Source: an uncultured Bacteroidales bacterium (GTDB taxonomy: Bacteria; Bacteroidota; Bacteroidia; Bacteroidales; Bacteroidaceae). Taken from it: a stretch of DNA of 64,000 nt. Every line of letters begins with the position of its first letter. The first letter of the stretch is position 1. The notes under the pieces are model-generated. The model was not told where the DNA came from. It saw only the letters and a list, made by a program, of their open reading frames with translations, and did no database searches. This document shows, piece after piece, positions 36,901 through 45,322 of this stretch. The DNA lies in assembly GCA_902788315.1 (NCBI GenBank), contig CADAJS010000014.1, positions 1 through 64,000 of the forward strand, read 5' to 3'. Made by a program: the position numbers and the translations under genes.

Positions 36901-38590
36901 AGCCAGCAAGCTGGCCGAAGAATATGCCGTGCTGGCCGACAAGTTCCTGCCCATCTACTGCCGCGGCGGACTGCAGGATGTGGCCAACTGGGCCGACAAC
37001 AAGCTCTATCCGCTCTACATCAACGACGAGGGCATCTACGAGGGTTTGGTGAAGTTTAACGACTGCTCCGACCTCAGCACTTCTGGTCCTTGGGGAAGCC
37101 GTGACGACCTCTTCTTCAAGTTCCCCGACGGCACCCAGTACGGCATGCTGCGCACGGAAGACAAGTTCATCACACCGGCCCACTGCGGTCCCTTTGCACT
37201 GGGCGAGTGGACGAATCTGAATACATTCCAGGCAGTGGGCGGCGACTATATGGTGCGCATCGACCGGGAGAAGATGACGGTATCGCTCGAGTGTGTACGC
37301 GAGTTCTGGATGGACAGCGTATTCTGTGCCGGAACGCTCGACGGCGTTTCTGAATGGAACTACAAGGACTACACCTACTCTCTGAAGCATCAGGGCAACG
37401 GCATCTACCGCGGCACCATCAAGGTGACTGCCGCCGAGGGAAGCACGACAGGCCGATTTGCAGTGATAGCCGCCTACAATACAGACGGTAAGGACGGACG
37501 CTACTCCCCGGCCATGAACACAGCATTGGAGACTGGATGGACAATGGCCGCACAGCGTTGCTACATCAGCGGCTCCAGCTACTGGGAAGTGGAACCCGGA
37601 GAATGGGTCGTAACCTTCGACATGAACAACAGCACCATACGCATCAACACGGTGGCCGAACCCGACGTGAACCACGGAATGAAGGATACCGAGACCCCGC
37701 CCATCTTTGCACAGGGTGGACTGCTCGACGTAGGCAACTGGGCCGTCACCGACGAGTACCCGCTCTACAAGAACGAAGAGGGCATCTACGTAGGTCTCAT
37801 CAAGATGACCGACCTGACACTGAGTCTCGACGCCACACGCTGGGGCAACCGCAGCGACCTCTTCTTCCGCGACTCCTCGGGTGCATATTACGGTGCATCG
37901 TCCTCGCTGAACAACGACCAGAAGTTCTTCACTCCCGCCAAAAACGGTCCCTTCCCGATGCAGACGGGCAACAGCAGCGTATTCCAGACCGTAGCCGGCG
38001 ACTATATGGCCTACGTGGACCTGGATCGCATGCAAGTGCGCTTCGAGTGTGTCAATGAAGCATGGCTGCCCGAGGTATTTGTGGGAGGAACGCTCGTAGG
38101 CCACCGCTGGAAGAACAGCGTAGCAGAAGACCGTTCGAACGTGCTCACGCACGTAGGCCATGGAGTATATCAGGGCATAATAGATCTGGAGGAGGACAAT
38201 ACCACGCTGGGCTCCTTCTATATCGAGACAGCCTATAACGCCGGTAATGAAGGCCGCTACTCCCCCATCAAGGACAAGATGGAGGTACGTCCGGGCGAGA
38301 CGCTCGAGGTAGGTCGCTATAACGACAGCAAACTGAGCATTGCGGCCGCCACTGGTCACTGGCTGGTAACCTTCGACATGAGTCACGGCACCGTAGCCAT
38401 CGCCGATCCGAGCGACGTGGAGACCATCAAGGCTTACGGCTATGGCGAGGTGAACGCCGGCACGGCAGTGGGCCTCTATACGCTCGACGGCAAGTTGCTC
38501 TATCGTGGCATGGGACGCTGGAACACTCTGCGTCCGGGCATCTACATCATGAAGACGGCCAACGAAGTGAAGAAGGTACTGATAAAGTAG
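33968..38590 (+). CDS. Giant exported SusE/F-like modular protein with type IX-like tail
   Basis: A 1540-residue exported protein from ATG 33968 (MKKILFLLMMAAVPCLSSWA signal peptide); the frame is open upstream across the small peptide gene. Modules: two SusE/F-like (YYCRGGLVGTGDW; VQIIGDLEDCSW), a helical spacer, a beta-sandwich with LPNGVYRVNVKGTSRYG, helices, a beta-sandwich with MPNGIYEFSLNGFYRPGG, helices, four more SusE/F-like modules (IYCRGGLQDVANW; VFCAGTLDGVSEW; IFAQGGLLDVGNW; VFVGGTLVGHRW) and a tail (GLYTLDGKLLYRG...VKKVLIK). The middle matches the giant protein at 22655, the ends match 31535, a clear case of module shuffling. Predicted surface glycan binder. Confidence 0.7.
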   Translation: MKKILFLLMMAAVPCLSSWADDIYYCRGGLVGTGDWASTTMYPLTKNADGIYVGNVKLVSRTEMTSSPTLGWGNRVDLFFDKNLSGQCLSSLSAQGRFLTPANKGPHKLASGTGNPFQGGGGEYTVYLDETNMTVTFECVEPAWLDEVQIIGDLEDCSWVGGDNSLRLTHQGNGIYTGTIRFVAPESHPDYSSFRIVAGYANMTEGNYRSATAELRLHTGVVDKCDRYYGEGNWTVEPGEWLVTFDMNHGTIRLNDPSEPDVIMSRAYYELQQTIEETQAAWPKVDLKEVIAVLENNESTDEELNTARQRIPGIIRAWLLNEMAVSGTSTSPVDGSYLISDADYNNGRGQWKGTSISFSNGLAYASGMDFNHYQTLTDLPNGVYRVNVKGTSRYGSGQIYYTKPGPLSLSKRTLMQYVTASGVQMTRHFNDYYDQQLPALATEACTDEKDLTGEGWYAPYDVATARAYIDNGRYADNHLYAYVNDGTLTFGLRRTAHQSDDIFVADDWQLEFYGNTASSMLLMVNELNDQSFALLEKPAQTPLKEAFEQVLQTSTGITDDSQLAETWTSLVNAYEALDASMTAYASLQDKVEEMKRFLNENELTGVGADMLRKYLEETVSPGAYPNGSAPYILENGNLDNQQIADELAYIETLKESALKGDMAVGTDITDLFQNMDMSKADFAGWEMELNGQKTWSSSGLRNGRPVGCYGNSTPANDATFRLTQTIEGMPNGIYEFSLNGFYRPGGKGNVDEEQYVPLMICVNDFHTPMMNIVEGALPENEAQVGVNCADDDYSNGDFRYPDSSGGAAIALNAGRYGQKAYGIVTDGRLTIGFEDKAFPAYSGIFCAFANLHVRYLGTTEEAASLLTDAMATRGENFMASDYSFRAETREALGTALESSPTDAAGLCEKATTINQQCNDALVTAAIYTRLEDAISQLYANTSEAAEAGHLDKDKADTYVTLYTTVMAGIWGGTYSDEEASKLAEEYAVLADKFLPIYCRGGLQDVANWADNKLYPLYINDEGIYEGLVKFNDCSDLSTSGPWGSRDDLFFKFPDGTQYGMLRTEDKFITPAHCGPFALGEWTNLNTFQAVGGDYMVRIDREKMTVSLECVREFWMDSVFCAGTLDGVSEWNYKDYTYSLKHQGNGIYRGTIKVTAAEGSTTGRFAVIAAYNTDGKDGRYSPAMNTALETGWTMAAQRCYISGSSYWEVEPGEWVVTFDMNNSTIRINTVAEPDVNHGMKDTETPPIFAQGGLLDVGNWAVTDEYPLYKNEEGIYVGLIKMTDLTLSLDATRWGNRSDLFFRDSSGAYYGASSSLNNDQKFFTPAKNGPFPMQTGNSSVFQTVAGDYMAYVDLDRMQVRFECVNEAWLPEVFVGGTLVGHRWKNSVAEDRSNVLTHVGHGVYQGIIDLEEDNTTLGSFYIETAYNAGNEGRYSPIKDKMEVRPGETLEVGRYNDSKLSIAAATGHWLVTFDMSHGTVAIADPSDVETIKAYGYGEVNAGTAVGLYTLDGKLLYRGMGRWNTLRPGIYIMKTANEVKKVLIK

Positions 38591-38609
38591 TAAGAGTGCA
38601 TTCATCATA

Positions 38610-38649
38610 GGGAGGCGCGTCGGCGTCATGCCACGCGCCTCCCTTTTTT
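38610..38649 (+). terminator. Intrinsic terminator after the giant SusE/F-like gene
   Basis: Perfect 11-bp stem GGGAGGCGCGT (38610-38620) with ACGCGCCTCCC (38633-38643), followed by TTTTTT. The clearest terminator within the array. Confidence 0.9.
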
Positions 38650-38712
38650 CAGAATCAACCACAGCCATGACCCCATAAGGTCATGGTCAAGACAAACACA
38701 AAGAGAAAAATA

Positions 38713-39399
38713 ATGAAAGCGAAGATCATGCTCCTGCTGCTCGCCTCTGCATCCCAGACAGGAGCCTTGGCACAGGACTATCCGCAGACCGACGAGACGG
38801 GTCAGACGGTGTACTACAAGATAATGAGTGCTTGCCCGGAATACGCGGCTGCAAACCTCTGCGTTCAGGACAACACCCAGAACAAGACAGACTATCCCTA
38901 CGTTCTGCTGGAACACGACGCAGAACAGCGGCGACAGGAATGGACACTTCTCGAAGCGAATGCTGCCGAGAACACCTACCATCTGCGCAACCGGATGAGC
39001 TTCCGATACGTCAGCACAGAAGGTTCGTGGGTGGACGACACCTACGTACACACGTATGCCACTCGTAAGGTGGAGAGCGACGCACTGACCCTGCGCCCCA
39101 TCGGCAACAACCAGGTGACAATCTCTTATAAGGAGAACGGAGACGAACGTCTGCTCGCTGCCAGAAAGGTGGGGTCGCTGCTCCCTGCCAGGGGAGCTTC
39201 GCTCGTGGACTCTCCATGGGCGTGGCGCATCGTGCCCACATCCGACCTGACTGGCATCGAGGAACTTACGACAGAGAACGCAGGAAAGGGCACGGCCGTC
39301 TATGACCTGAGCGGCCGCAAGCTGTCAGACAGCATGCAGGAAGGCAAAAGACTGCCCCACGGCGTATATATCGTGAACGGAAAGAAAATAATCAAATAA
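38713..39399 (+). CDS. Exported beta-trefoil-like protein with type IX-like tail (third paralogue)
   Basis: A 228-residue paralogue of the proteins at 20926 and 27479. Start at ATG 38713 (MKAKIMLLLLASASQTGALAQ, good signal peptide); an upstream in-frame GTG/ATG start would add a polar leader. The core pattern TVYYKIMSACPE...YHLRNRMSFRYVSTEGSW is kept, and the tail ends YDLSGRKLS...GVYIVNGKKIIK. It lies just after a strong terminator and 18 bases before the glycosidase-fold gene, so the two probably form a unit. Confidence 0.65.
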   Translation: MKAKIMLLLLASASQTGALAQDYPQTDETGQTVYYKIMSACPEYAAANLCVQDNTQNKTDYPYVLLEHDAEQRRQEWTLLEANAAENTYHLRNRMSFRYVSTEGSWVDDTYVHTYATRKVESDALTLRPIGNNQVTISYKENGDERLLAARKVGSLLPARGASLVDSPWAWRIVPTSDLTGIEELTTENAGKGTAVYDLSGRKLSDSMQEGKRLPHGVYIVNGKKIIK

Positions 39400-39417
39400 A
39401 GGAGGGAGGGACTACAG

Positions 39418-41988
39418 ATGAGAAAGAGAATACAGACACTTGCCGTCATGCTGGCGATATTCGTCATCAGATGTGCAGCACAGGACGTCGTCCTGACATC
39501 CACCTCGTCCACCTATCCCAACCAACGCGGACAGTGGAGCGAGGCACAAGGCGAGGCGTGGCAGAAGAAATACGGACCCATCATCGGTGTGAACTGTCCC
39601 TATCCGCCCTGCGGAGCCATCAGCCAGGAGCAGTCTATCGCACTGGCCGCAAGCCTGGGCTACAACTCGATACGCTGGTGGCCGGGCGGTGGCACGAATG
39701 CCGACGCATACATCCAGGCCGTGGAACAGTGGGCCGGATGGGCCGCAAAGTATGGCATGACGGTGTCGCCCGTCTTCGGATTCAGCCAGACATACTATGC
39801 ACAGTCCAACAAGACCATGGCCCTCAAGAACCTGGAGGCACAGGTGAGGAAGGTCATCCGCCATTTCCGCGGCGACGACCGTATCATCCTGTGGGACATC
39901 TGGAACGAGCCCGTGATGAGCGGAGCCGAGGAGTGCGAGGAGGTGATGTCATGGATCGAGAAGATGATACTCTGGTGTCAGCAAGAGGGCTGTACACAGC
40001 CCATCACAGCCTCCATCATCTGGGACTCGGGCGTGACGGCAAACACCACAACCAACGCCCTGCGCACCCGCCGCGAGAAGACCGAGGCACTCATGGACCT
40101 GCACAACTACCACAGCTATTCTGCTCAGGACGGATTCAACCAGGACACCCCCACGATGGTCGCCCGCATACGCAAGATGGACCAGCGCCCCATCGTCTGC
40201 ACCGAGTGCATGACACGCCCCAATGGGTCCACCTATTCCCGCACGCTCTACGACTTCGCCCGCTATCACATCAACTTCTATACATGGGGGCTCTATGCCT
40301 GCGATGCCAACTGGGAGGTGAAGTGGAGCCGTTCGACCTTCTATAACTGGGAGCCGATGTTCCACAACCTGCTCTACGCCGACGGCGAACCCATCGACGA
40401 GCACGACCTGCCGCTCATTGCGGGCTTCCGCTTCACCGACACGAACGAAGACCCGGGTGCCGAGTGGACCGAGCGCTGGGCACCCCGTCGGGCGTGGCGC
40501 TGGATGAGCCGCCCCAAGGCTGCGGGAGTCGTATGCGCCGACATCAGCCGAGCCACGGCAGCCATCCTTGCCCACAAGAACGACAAGTCGGTGAACACCG
40601 TGGCCGTGCGCATCTCATATTCCGAGTACAACTCGAATTCCAGTTCGCTCTACAGCAAGTTCAACTCGTTGCTCACGACAGCCGAGAACGCAGGCTTCAC
40701 CGTCATCCCCATCCTGCTCACCAGCGACCAGCAGAGTGTGAACGCTGCTTCGCTGGCCAACTACGTGTACAATTTCATTCTGAAGTACTACACCGACCGC
40801 CGCATCCAGGCATGGTGTGTCTATGAACAGACGAAGCAGAGCGATGCCACAAAGCTCGCCACCCTGCTCCCCGCCATCTTCCACAAGGCACGCTACGCCT
40901 TCCCCAACCAGCCCATGTTCGTCACCCCATTGGCCGACGAGAATGCCGCGCCCGACGAGGAGGCCGACGATGTCTGTAACCTGATGTGGCGTCTCAGTGA
41001 CATCTGTTCCATCAATGGCGATGCATCGGCCGAGTGGCTGGCCCGCCTGGATGCTGCCTATCACCGCCCCATCTACAGCCTGACGTCCAGCACGGTCAGC
41101 GCCTGCCACTCCACCCAGGCCACACTCGCCACTCAGGGCAATCCCACCCGCTGGCCCGCCTGGCGTGCCTGGCAGTGGATGAGCGGAGTGGAGCGCCGCG
41201 GCATCAGCTACAGCAGCCTGACGGTCGCACAGAAGGCTCTCGCCGCCTTTGAAGAAAAGGGCAGCACGCCGTACAACTCCCTCTGCCTGCCGTTGGACTA
41301 TCGCAACTGGCTGAGCAACAAGGCCACGTTCTACAAGGGCGTGGACAGTCTCCTCAACATGGCCGGACGCCTGGGGATGACTGTAGTGCCACAGCTGATG
41401 AGCGATGCCTATGCCCGCATGCCCATTGCCTCGCTGACCGAGTACGTTCAGGACGTCGTGGGCCACTACAGCCAGGAGCCGCGCGTGCTGGCATGGGACA
41501 TTTACAACAAGCCATGCGCCACCAGCGCCGATGCCACCAAGGCCTCGGAGTTCCTCGATGCGCTGTTCACTGCCGCCCGTGCCCAGCACCCCATCCAGCC
41601 GCTCTACGCCACCCCTGTGGTGACCACCAACAACTTTGAAGCAGGCTTCGACCCCGTGGCCTCTCTCGTCCACGGAGTCCATGGCGGATGGGGGCGTCTG
41701 GCCTTCGGCAAGGGCAACGTCACGCTCTGCTACAACATCTGGTGCATGAGCGATGTCGTGGCCTATTCGTCCAGCCAGACCTCGGCACAGCTGGGCTGGC
41801 TGAACAGTGTGGCCTGCAAGTTCGGACGTCCCCTCTTCTGTGCCGACTGGAAGCCCGCCACCAGCGAGGAACCCTCAAAGGCGATGGACATCTTCAAGGA
41901 TATGCACATCAACTGGTATGTCAATGGTACGCTGGACGAAAGCCTCGTCCGCGACTTCCACTACATCCCCGTCTCGACGGCCCACTGA
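39418..41988 (+). CDS. Exported triple glycosidase-fold protein (GH5-like, one intact module)
   Basis: An 856-residue exported protein, signal peptide ending FVIRCAAQ. Module 1 (about 25-330) resembles clan GH-A cellulase/mannanase enzymes: acid/base in ILWDIWNEPV (Glu164) and nucleophile in PIVCTECMTRPN (Glu263). Module 2 (about 345-570) aligns WCVYEQTK and RPIYSLTSS with these, losing both glutamates. Module 3 (about 580-850) has WDIYNKPC (Lys698 for Glu) and RPLFCADWKP (Asp810 for Glu). Modules 2 and 3 are thus probably non-catalytic, perhaps glycan binding. No sorting tail is obvious. The substrate (beta-glucan or beta-mannan) is not decidable from sequence. Confidence 0.7.
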   Translation: MRKRIQTLAVMLAIFVIRCAAQDVVLTSTSSTYPNQRGQWSEAQGEAWQKKYGPIIGVNCPYPPCGAISQEQSIALAASLGYNSIRWWPGGGTNADAYIQAVEQWAGWAAKYGMTVSPVFGFSQTYYAQSNKTMALKNLEAQVRKVIRHFRGDDRIILWDIWNEPVMSGAEECEEVMSWIEKMILWCQQEGCTQPITASIIWDSGVTANTTTNALRTRREKTEALMDLHNYHSYSAQDGFNQDTPTMVARIRKMDQRPIVCTECMTRPNGSTYSRTLYDFARYHINFYTWGLYACDANWEVKWSRSTFYNWEPMFHNLLYADGEPIDEHDLPLIAGFRFTDTNEDPGAEWTERWAPRRAWRWMSRPKAAGVVCADISRATAAILAHKNDKSVNTVAVRISYSEYNSNSSSLYSKFNSLLTTAENAGFTVIPILLTSDQQSVNAASLANYVYNFILKYYTDRRIQAWCVYEQTKQSDATKLATLLPAIFHKARYAFPNQPMFVTPLADENAAPDEEADDVCNLMWRLSDICSINGDASAEWLARLDAAYHRPIYSLTSSTVSACHSTQATLATQGNPTRWPAWRAWQWMSGVERRGISYSSLTVAQKALAAFEEKGSTPYNSLCLPLDYRNWLSNKATFYKGVDSLLNMAGRLGMTVVPQLMSDAYARMPIASLTEYVQDVVGHYSQEPRVLAWDIYNKPCATSADATKASEFLDALFTAARAQHPIQPLYATPVVTTNNFEAGFDPVASLVHGVHGGWGRLAFGKGNVTLCYNIWCMSDVVAYSSSQTSAQLGWLNSVACKFGRPLFCADWKPATSEEPSKAMDIFKDMHINWYVNGTLDESLVRDFHYIPVSTAH

Positions 41989-42051
41989 TGCCCTCCGTCG
42001 GGGCCATCGTCCCCCGTCGCATCCCTTCACGCGACACGTTCCATCCGCTCA

Positions 42052-42087
42052 CGCAACACGTTGCATCACCCGATGCAACGTGTTGCG
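42052..42087 (+). repeat. Perfect 16-bp inverted repeat after the glycosidase-fold gene
   Basis: CGCAACACGTTGCATC (42052-42067) and GATGCAACGTGTTGCG (42072-42087) with loop ACCC. No long T-run, so terminator use is uncertain. The GCAACACGTTGC core recurs in the palindromes at 15792 and 45323. The rest of 41989-42234 shows nothing else. Confidence 0.75.
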
Positions 42088-42234
42088 TTCTCCATTATAC
42101 CCGAATCGGTCCAGTAGAGATTAAGGTTTATTAAAATACTGGTCGTTTGAGGTCCCATCAAGCAATCTTGTTTTTCCAGTTTTCAGTTTACCTTTTGTGG
42201 TTTCAATCGTTATTATAGTAGAACATATTGGTAA

Positions 42235-42744
42235 ATGGAACAGAAGGACTTTCAACATCTCGCCGCATCGCTCCGCCCACGACTCATGAAGTTGTGCGCT
42301 CAGTTTTTCGACAGCCAAGAAATGGCATACGAAGCCGAGGATGCCGTACAGGAAACCCTTCTGCGACTATGGCAACATAGGGAAAGGATGGATGACAGAC
42401 AGAAGCCAGATGCATTGGCAATGTTAATCGCCAAGAATGTCTGCATCGATATCAAGAAGCGAGGTGGGGCCTGGCATGACAGTTTAGAAGACAGCCTATA
42501 CGTGGAAGCAGGCGAACATACAGACCAGGTCCTGATTGACAAAGATTCAAGGAAGCGTCTGGCCATAGCTCTTGATAGATTGCCATCCACACAGCGACGA
42601 ATGCTGCTGATGCGGAGCGAGGGTATGAGCATGGCAGAAATTGCAGTGGCCTGCAATGCCACCCCAGCCAGCACAAAGACAATGATCTGTGCTGCAAGAA
42701 AGAAAATGACGGAACTCTTAAAGATAGGAAGGAACAGAAAATGA
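42235..42744 (+). CDS. ECF-type RNA polymerase sigma factor
   Basis: A 169-residue protein of normal ECF length. Region 2 shows EAEDAVQETLLRLW (about residues 34-47), the core-binding and -10 recognition part; region 4 shows LPSTQRRMLLMRSEGMSMAE followed by a helix-turn-helix end. There is no signal or membrane segment. The stop overlaps the start of the next gene by four bases, and that gene looks like an anti-sigma factor, the usual pairing. The local DNA is more AT-rich than the flanking array. Confidence 0.88.
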   Translation: MEQKDFQHLAASLRPRLMKLCAQFFDSQEMAYEAEDAVQETLLRLWQHRERMDDRQKPDALAMLIAKNVCIDIKKRGGAWHDSLEDSLYVEAGEHTDQVLIDKDSRKRLAIALDRLPSTQRRMLLMRSEGMSMAEIAVACNATPASTKTMICAARKKMTELLKIGRNRK

Positions 42745-43358
42745 TAAATCTGAAGGAAAAGAAGATACGACAGGAATTTGTCAAGCGATACCTGAATGCG
42801 GAAACAACGCAAGAGGAAGAACAGTTATTGGCTGAATTTCTCAGTAACGCGGATATTGCTCTCACCTGCGACGAGGAAGATGTGCTGCTTATGCTTCAAT
42901 CCTCAAAACTCATCAAGCAACGCGATATAACGACAGACAAAGCCGACGAGTTTGACCGTCTGATGAATAAAGGCCGCGGCAAGAGAAATGGAATCGTGGC
43001 AATTCGTTGGGTCGCATCGGCAGCTGCCGCCGTGATATGTCTTGCCCTACTGATACCTAAACTTCGTATCGACAGGACGAAGGATGAGCATGAAGTAGCA
43101 ATGACTGTCCCCCCAATAACAGATGTGGAATCGGCAGAAGCCTCTGAGGCTCACAGCATCAGTACGTCAGAGCTGCTGGAAACAGTTCATATTCTTTCAG
43201 AGATGAATAGTGATGATATCATCATCACTGCATCTTCATGTCATGATGGTTTTATCGTGAAAACGGCAAACTCAAACGGGCCATCAAGCTCATATATGCT
43301 AAAACGATGCTCCGATGGAACTTCGATAGAACTAACATCTCAATCAATAAACTTTTAA
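42741..43358 (+). CDS. Probable anti-sigma factor, single-pass membrane protein
   Basis: A 205-residue protein: a cytoplasmic N-terminal part (residues 1-90) with the helical start LKEKKIRQEFVKRYLNAETT seen in Bacteroidetes anti-sigma/FecR proteins, one membrane helix (about 92-110, WVASAAAAVICLALLIP), and a short exported part without the FecR domain. It overlaps the sigma gene by four bases, which supports the anti-sigma role. The exported part has a Ser/Thr/acidic linker that could be open to proteolysis. Confidence 0.65.
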   Translation: MINLKEKKIRQEFVKRYLNAETTQEEEQLLAEFLSNADIALTCDEEDVLLMLQSSKLIKQRDITTDKADEFDRLMNKGRGKRNGIVAIRWVASAAAAVICLALLIPKLRIDRTKDEHEVAMTVPPITDVESAEASEAHSISTSELLETVHILSEMNSDDIIITASSCHDGFIVKTANSNGPSSSYMLKRCSDGTSIELTSQSINF

Positions 43359-43430
43359 GGTAAGTTCTCAATTTTCGGGAGTTTTTAACTTCCAACAAAA
43401 CGTAACAAACGAAACTTAATATCATTCAGT

Positions 43431-43937
43431 ATGAAAAGAACAATTCTATGCCTGCTTGTAGCAGCGCTTTCAGTAGCCTTCGTTCATGCGCAGGAAACAA
43501 AAAAGACAATCTATGTGATTGATGGTAAACAGGTCGAGAATTTCGACGGGTCGCAGTTAGTCGGGAAGACAATCATCAACTATTCCATTAATTCTTCACA
43601 CAACCTGCATTCAATTATCACCTCCGACCTGACTGGAGGGAAGGAAGTAAAAAGCGTGAAAGTTCTTTCTACGACGAAGGTCAGCAGACCCGACCAGTCA
43701 GTTACCTCAGGAGTCACAACCGATGTCATTCGTGCAGAAGCAGATGAGATCATCTATGTACTGGATGGAGAGATCGTTCCTTATTCTGAAATCCAGTCAA
43801 TGTCATCATCCAAGATAGATTCAATTACGGTTATCAAAGACAAAGGAAATCCGACCTTCAAGAAGTTTGCTGATGAGTATAAGAAAACGTATAAGACGAA
43901 CCTGACGTGCGTTATTCTTATCACAACCAAGAAGTAG
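43431..43937 (+). CDS. Exported protein with two TonB-plug-like strand repeats
   Basis: A 168-residue exported protein, signal peptide ending AFVHAQ. It has two short repeats, TIYVIDGKQVENFDG and IIYVLDGEIVPYSEIQSM, the latter followed by IDSITVIKDKGNP, which resemble the Y-V-I/L-D-G...I-x-S-I-x-V-L-K-D segment of TonB receptor plugs and of M56/BlaR-type antirepressor partners. It is too short to be a receptor. Lying between the anti-sigma gene and the aspartic protease gene, it may act in the same signalling unit; this is inference. Confidence 0.5.
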   Translation: MKRTILCLLVAALSVAFVHAQETKKTIYVIDGKQVENFDGSQLVGKTIINYSINSSHNLHSIITSDLTGGKEVKSVKVLSTTKVSRPDQSVTSGVTTDVIRAEADEIIYVLDGEIVPYSEIQSMSSSKIDSITVIKDKGNPTFKKFADEYKKTYKTNLTCVILITTKK

Positions 43938-43956
43938 GTCATAACCCTCTATTAAA

Positions 43957-45210
43957 ATGAGAAGAACAGTTTTGTTGATTATACTCGCAGTCGTGTTTAT
44001 GGTGACAAGGGTGCAAGGTCAGGAAGTGAACACATGTCGGCCGATAGCAGAACGTATTCTGACTGCCGCACAAAACCATGCGCCTGACGGCATTGACGAA
44101 CTGTTGGCACCCGACTTCCGCTTCACCAACATCAAACAGCCGGTGGCCGCCAAGGTGTTGAAACAGATTATTGCCCAAATGCCCGCCATGACGGGTTGGG
44201 ACTTTTCAAGCGCTGTACAGGACAGCACAGGGCTGATGCTGCGGTATACCATAACGAAGCCCGACAGCACCACCTCGGAGGCGACATTCCTTTTCAATGC
44301 CGACAACTTGGTGCTCGAAGCCGATTTGCTGAATGCAGATATTACGCTTAGAAAGGCCACTCCCACAGCCAAAGCGCAGCCCGAAGTCAGCATGATGCGA
44401 GTTCCCATGCATCGCTACGGTGGACTACCCATCGTGACCGTCACCATCGATGGCCAACCGTGCAATATGTTCTTCGATACGGGTGCTCCGGGCGTTATTC
44501 TCAACAGCAAGTATTTCGACCACAACATCGATGGACAGGTAATGGGAAATGGTGGTCATGGGGTTGTCGGCACAGGTTCTGTGAGCGGTATGCACCATGT
44601 GAAATTGATGGACATGGGCGGCGTTGCACTCAGCGAGACAGACATCATGACATCCGACCTGAGCAATCTGGAAACAGTCGGCGTAGCAGTGCACGGCATC
44701 CTGGGGCAAAGCTTCTACAAGGATTTCGATGTACTGTTTGACTTCAAGCGTGGCGAAATAGTGCTGCTAAACCCGGATGCCACACATCAATGGTTGCTCA
44801 GCGAGGGCTATCGCTGCCAGACGGTTAAAGGCGTGAAGAAAGGCCACCTGTTGGTTTTCGAGTGCCAGATGGGCAGTGTGCATGCCGTAATGGCATTCGA
44901 CAGCGGTGCACAAAGCAATCTGCTCGCTACCGATTGGCCCGAACAGCATCCGTCCTCAGTCAAGGGCATCAAGAAAGCCCATCTCACGGGCTATGGTGAC
45001 GGACGGGCATCGGTTACAAAGGGCAAGACCACCCTTACGCTCGGCGGACGCACGTTCAAGAAACTGTGGACAGCCTTCTCCGACGTATCGCACCTAAAAG
45101 AAAGCAAAGGCATTGATGGCCTTTTCGGTTGCGAGGTACTTGGCAGACAAAAGCTTCTCATCTCTTACAAACGCCAAGAACTGCTACTAATTGACAAAAG
45201 GCATAAATGA
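43957..45210 (+). CDS. Exported two-lobe retropepsin-like aspartic protease
   Basis: A 417-residue exported protein, signal peptide ending TRVQGQ. Residues 25-140 look like an NTF2/SnoaL-type domain; the rest has two aspartic protease motifs, MFFDTGAPG (Asp174) and MAFDSGAQS (Asp315), so one chain could form a complete active site. Hydrophobic-hydrophobic-G motifs (VHGILGQSF, IDGLFGCEVLG) follow each aspartate as in clan AA lobes. It comes 20 bases after the small exported protein and closes the sigma/anti-sigma unit; cleavage of a unit member is possible but unproven. Confidence 0.75.
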   Translation: MRRTVLLIILAVVFMVTRVQGQEVNTCRPIAERILTAAQNHAPDGIDELLAPDFRFTNIKQPVAAKVLKQIIAQMPAMTGWDFSSAVQDSTGLMLRYTITKPDSTTSEATFLFNADNLVLEADLLNADITLRKATPTAKAQPEVSMMRVPMHRYGGLPIVTVTIDGQPCNMFFDTGAPGVILNSKYFDHNIDGQVMGNGGHGVVGTGSVSGMHHVKLMDMGGVALSETDIMTSDLSNLETVGVAVHGILGQSFYKDFDVLFDFKRGEIVLLNPDATHQWLLSEGYRCQTVKGVKKGHLLVFECQMGSVHAVMAFDSGAQSNLLATDWPEQHPSSVKGIKKAHLTGYGDGRASVTKGKTTLTLGGRTFKKLWTAFSDVSHLKESKGIDGLFGCEVLGRQKLLISYKRQELLLIDKRHK

Positions 45211-45322
45211 CATGAAAGCAAAGGGGATTCCCCTGGCTGCGATTATCCTTTTTCTTCAAAAACTTATGTCCACTACTACAGTACACTACAAGGACATACA
45301 GATTTGCAGCACGTCCCACATG

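Noticed and set aside
22703..38668. Very long minus-strand open frames opposite the exported-protein array (for example 22703-24820 and 36398-38668)
   Set aside because: They mirror codon use of the plus-strand genes, have no recognisable family motifs or start context, and the plus-strand proteins show clear signal peptides, repeats and tails.
18770..41988. A classical SusC/SusD polysaccharide utilisation locus
   Set aside because: No SusC-type receptor or SusD-like lipoprotein is found; the only TonB receptor in the window belongs to the thiamine unit.
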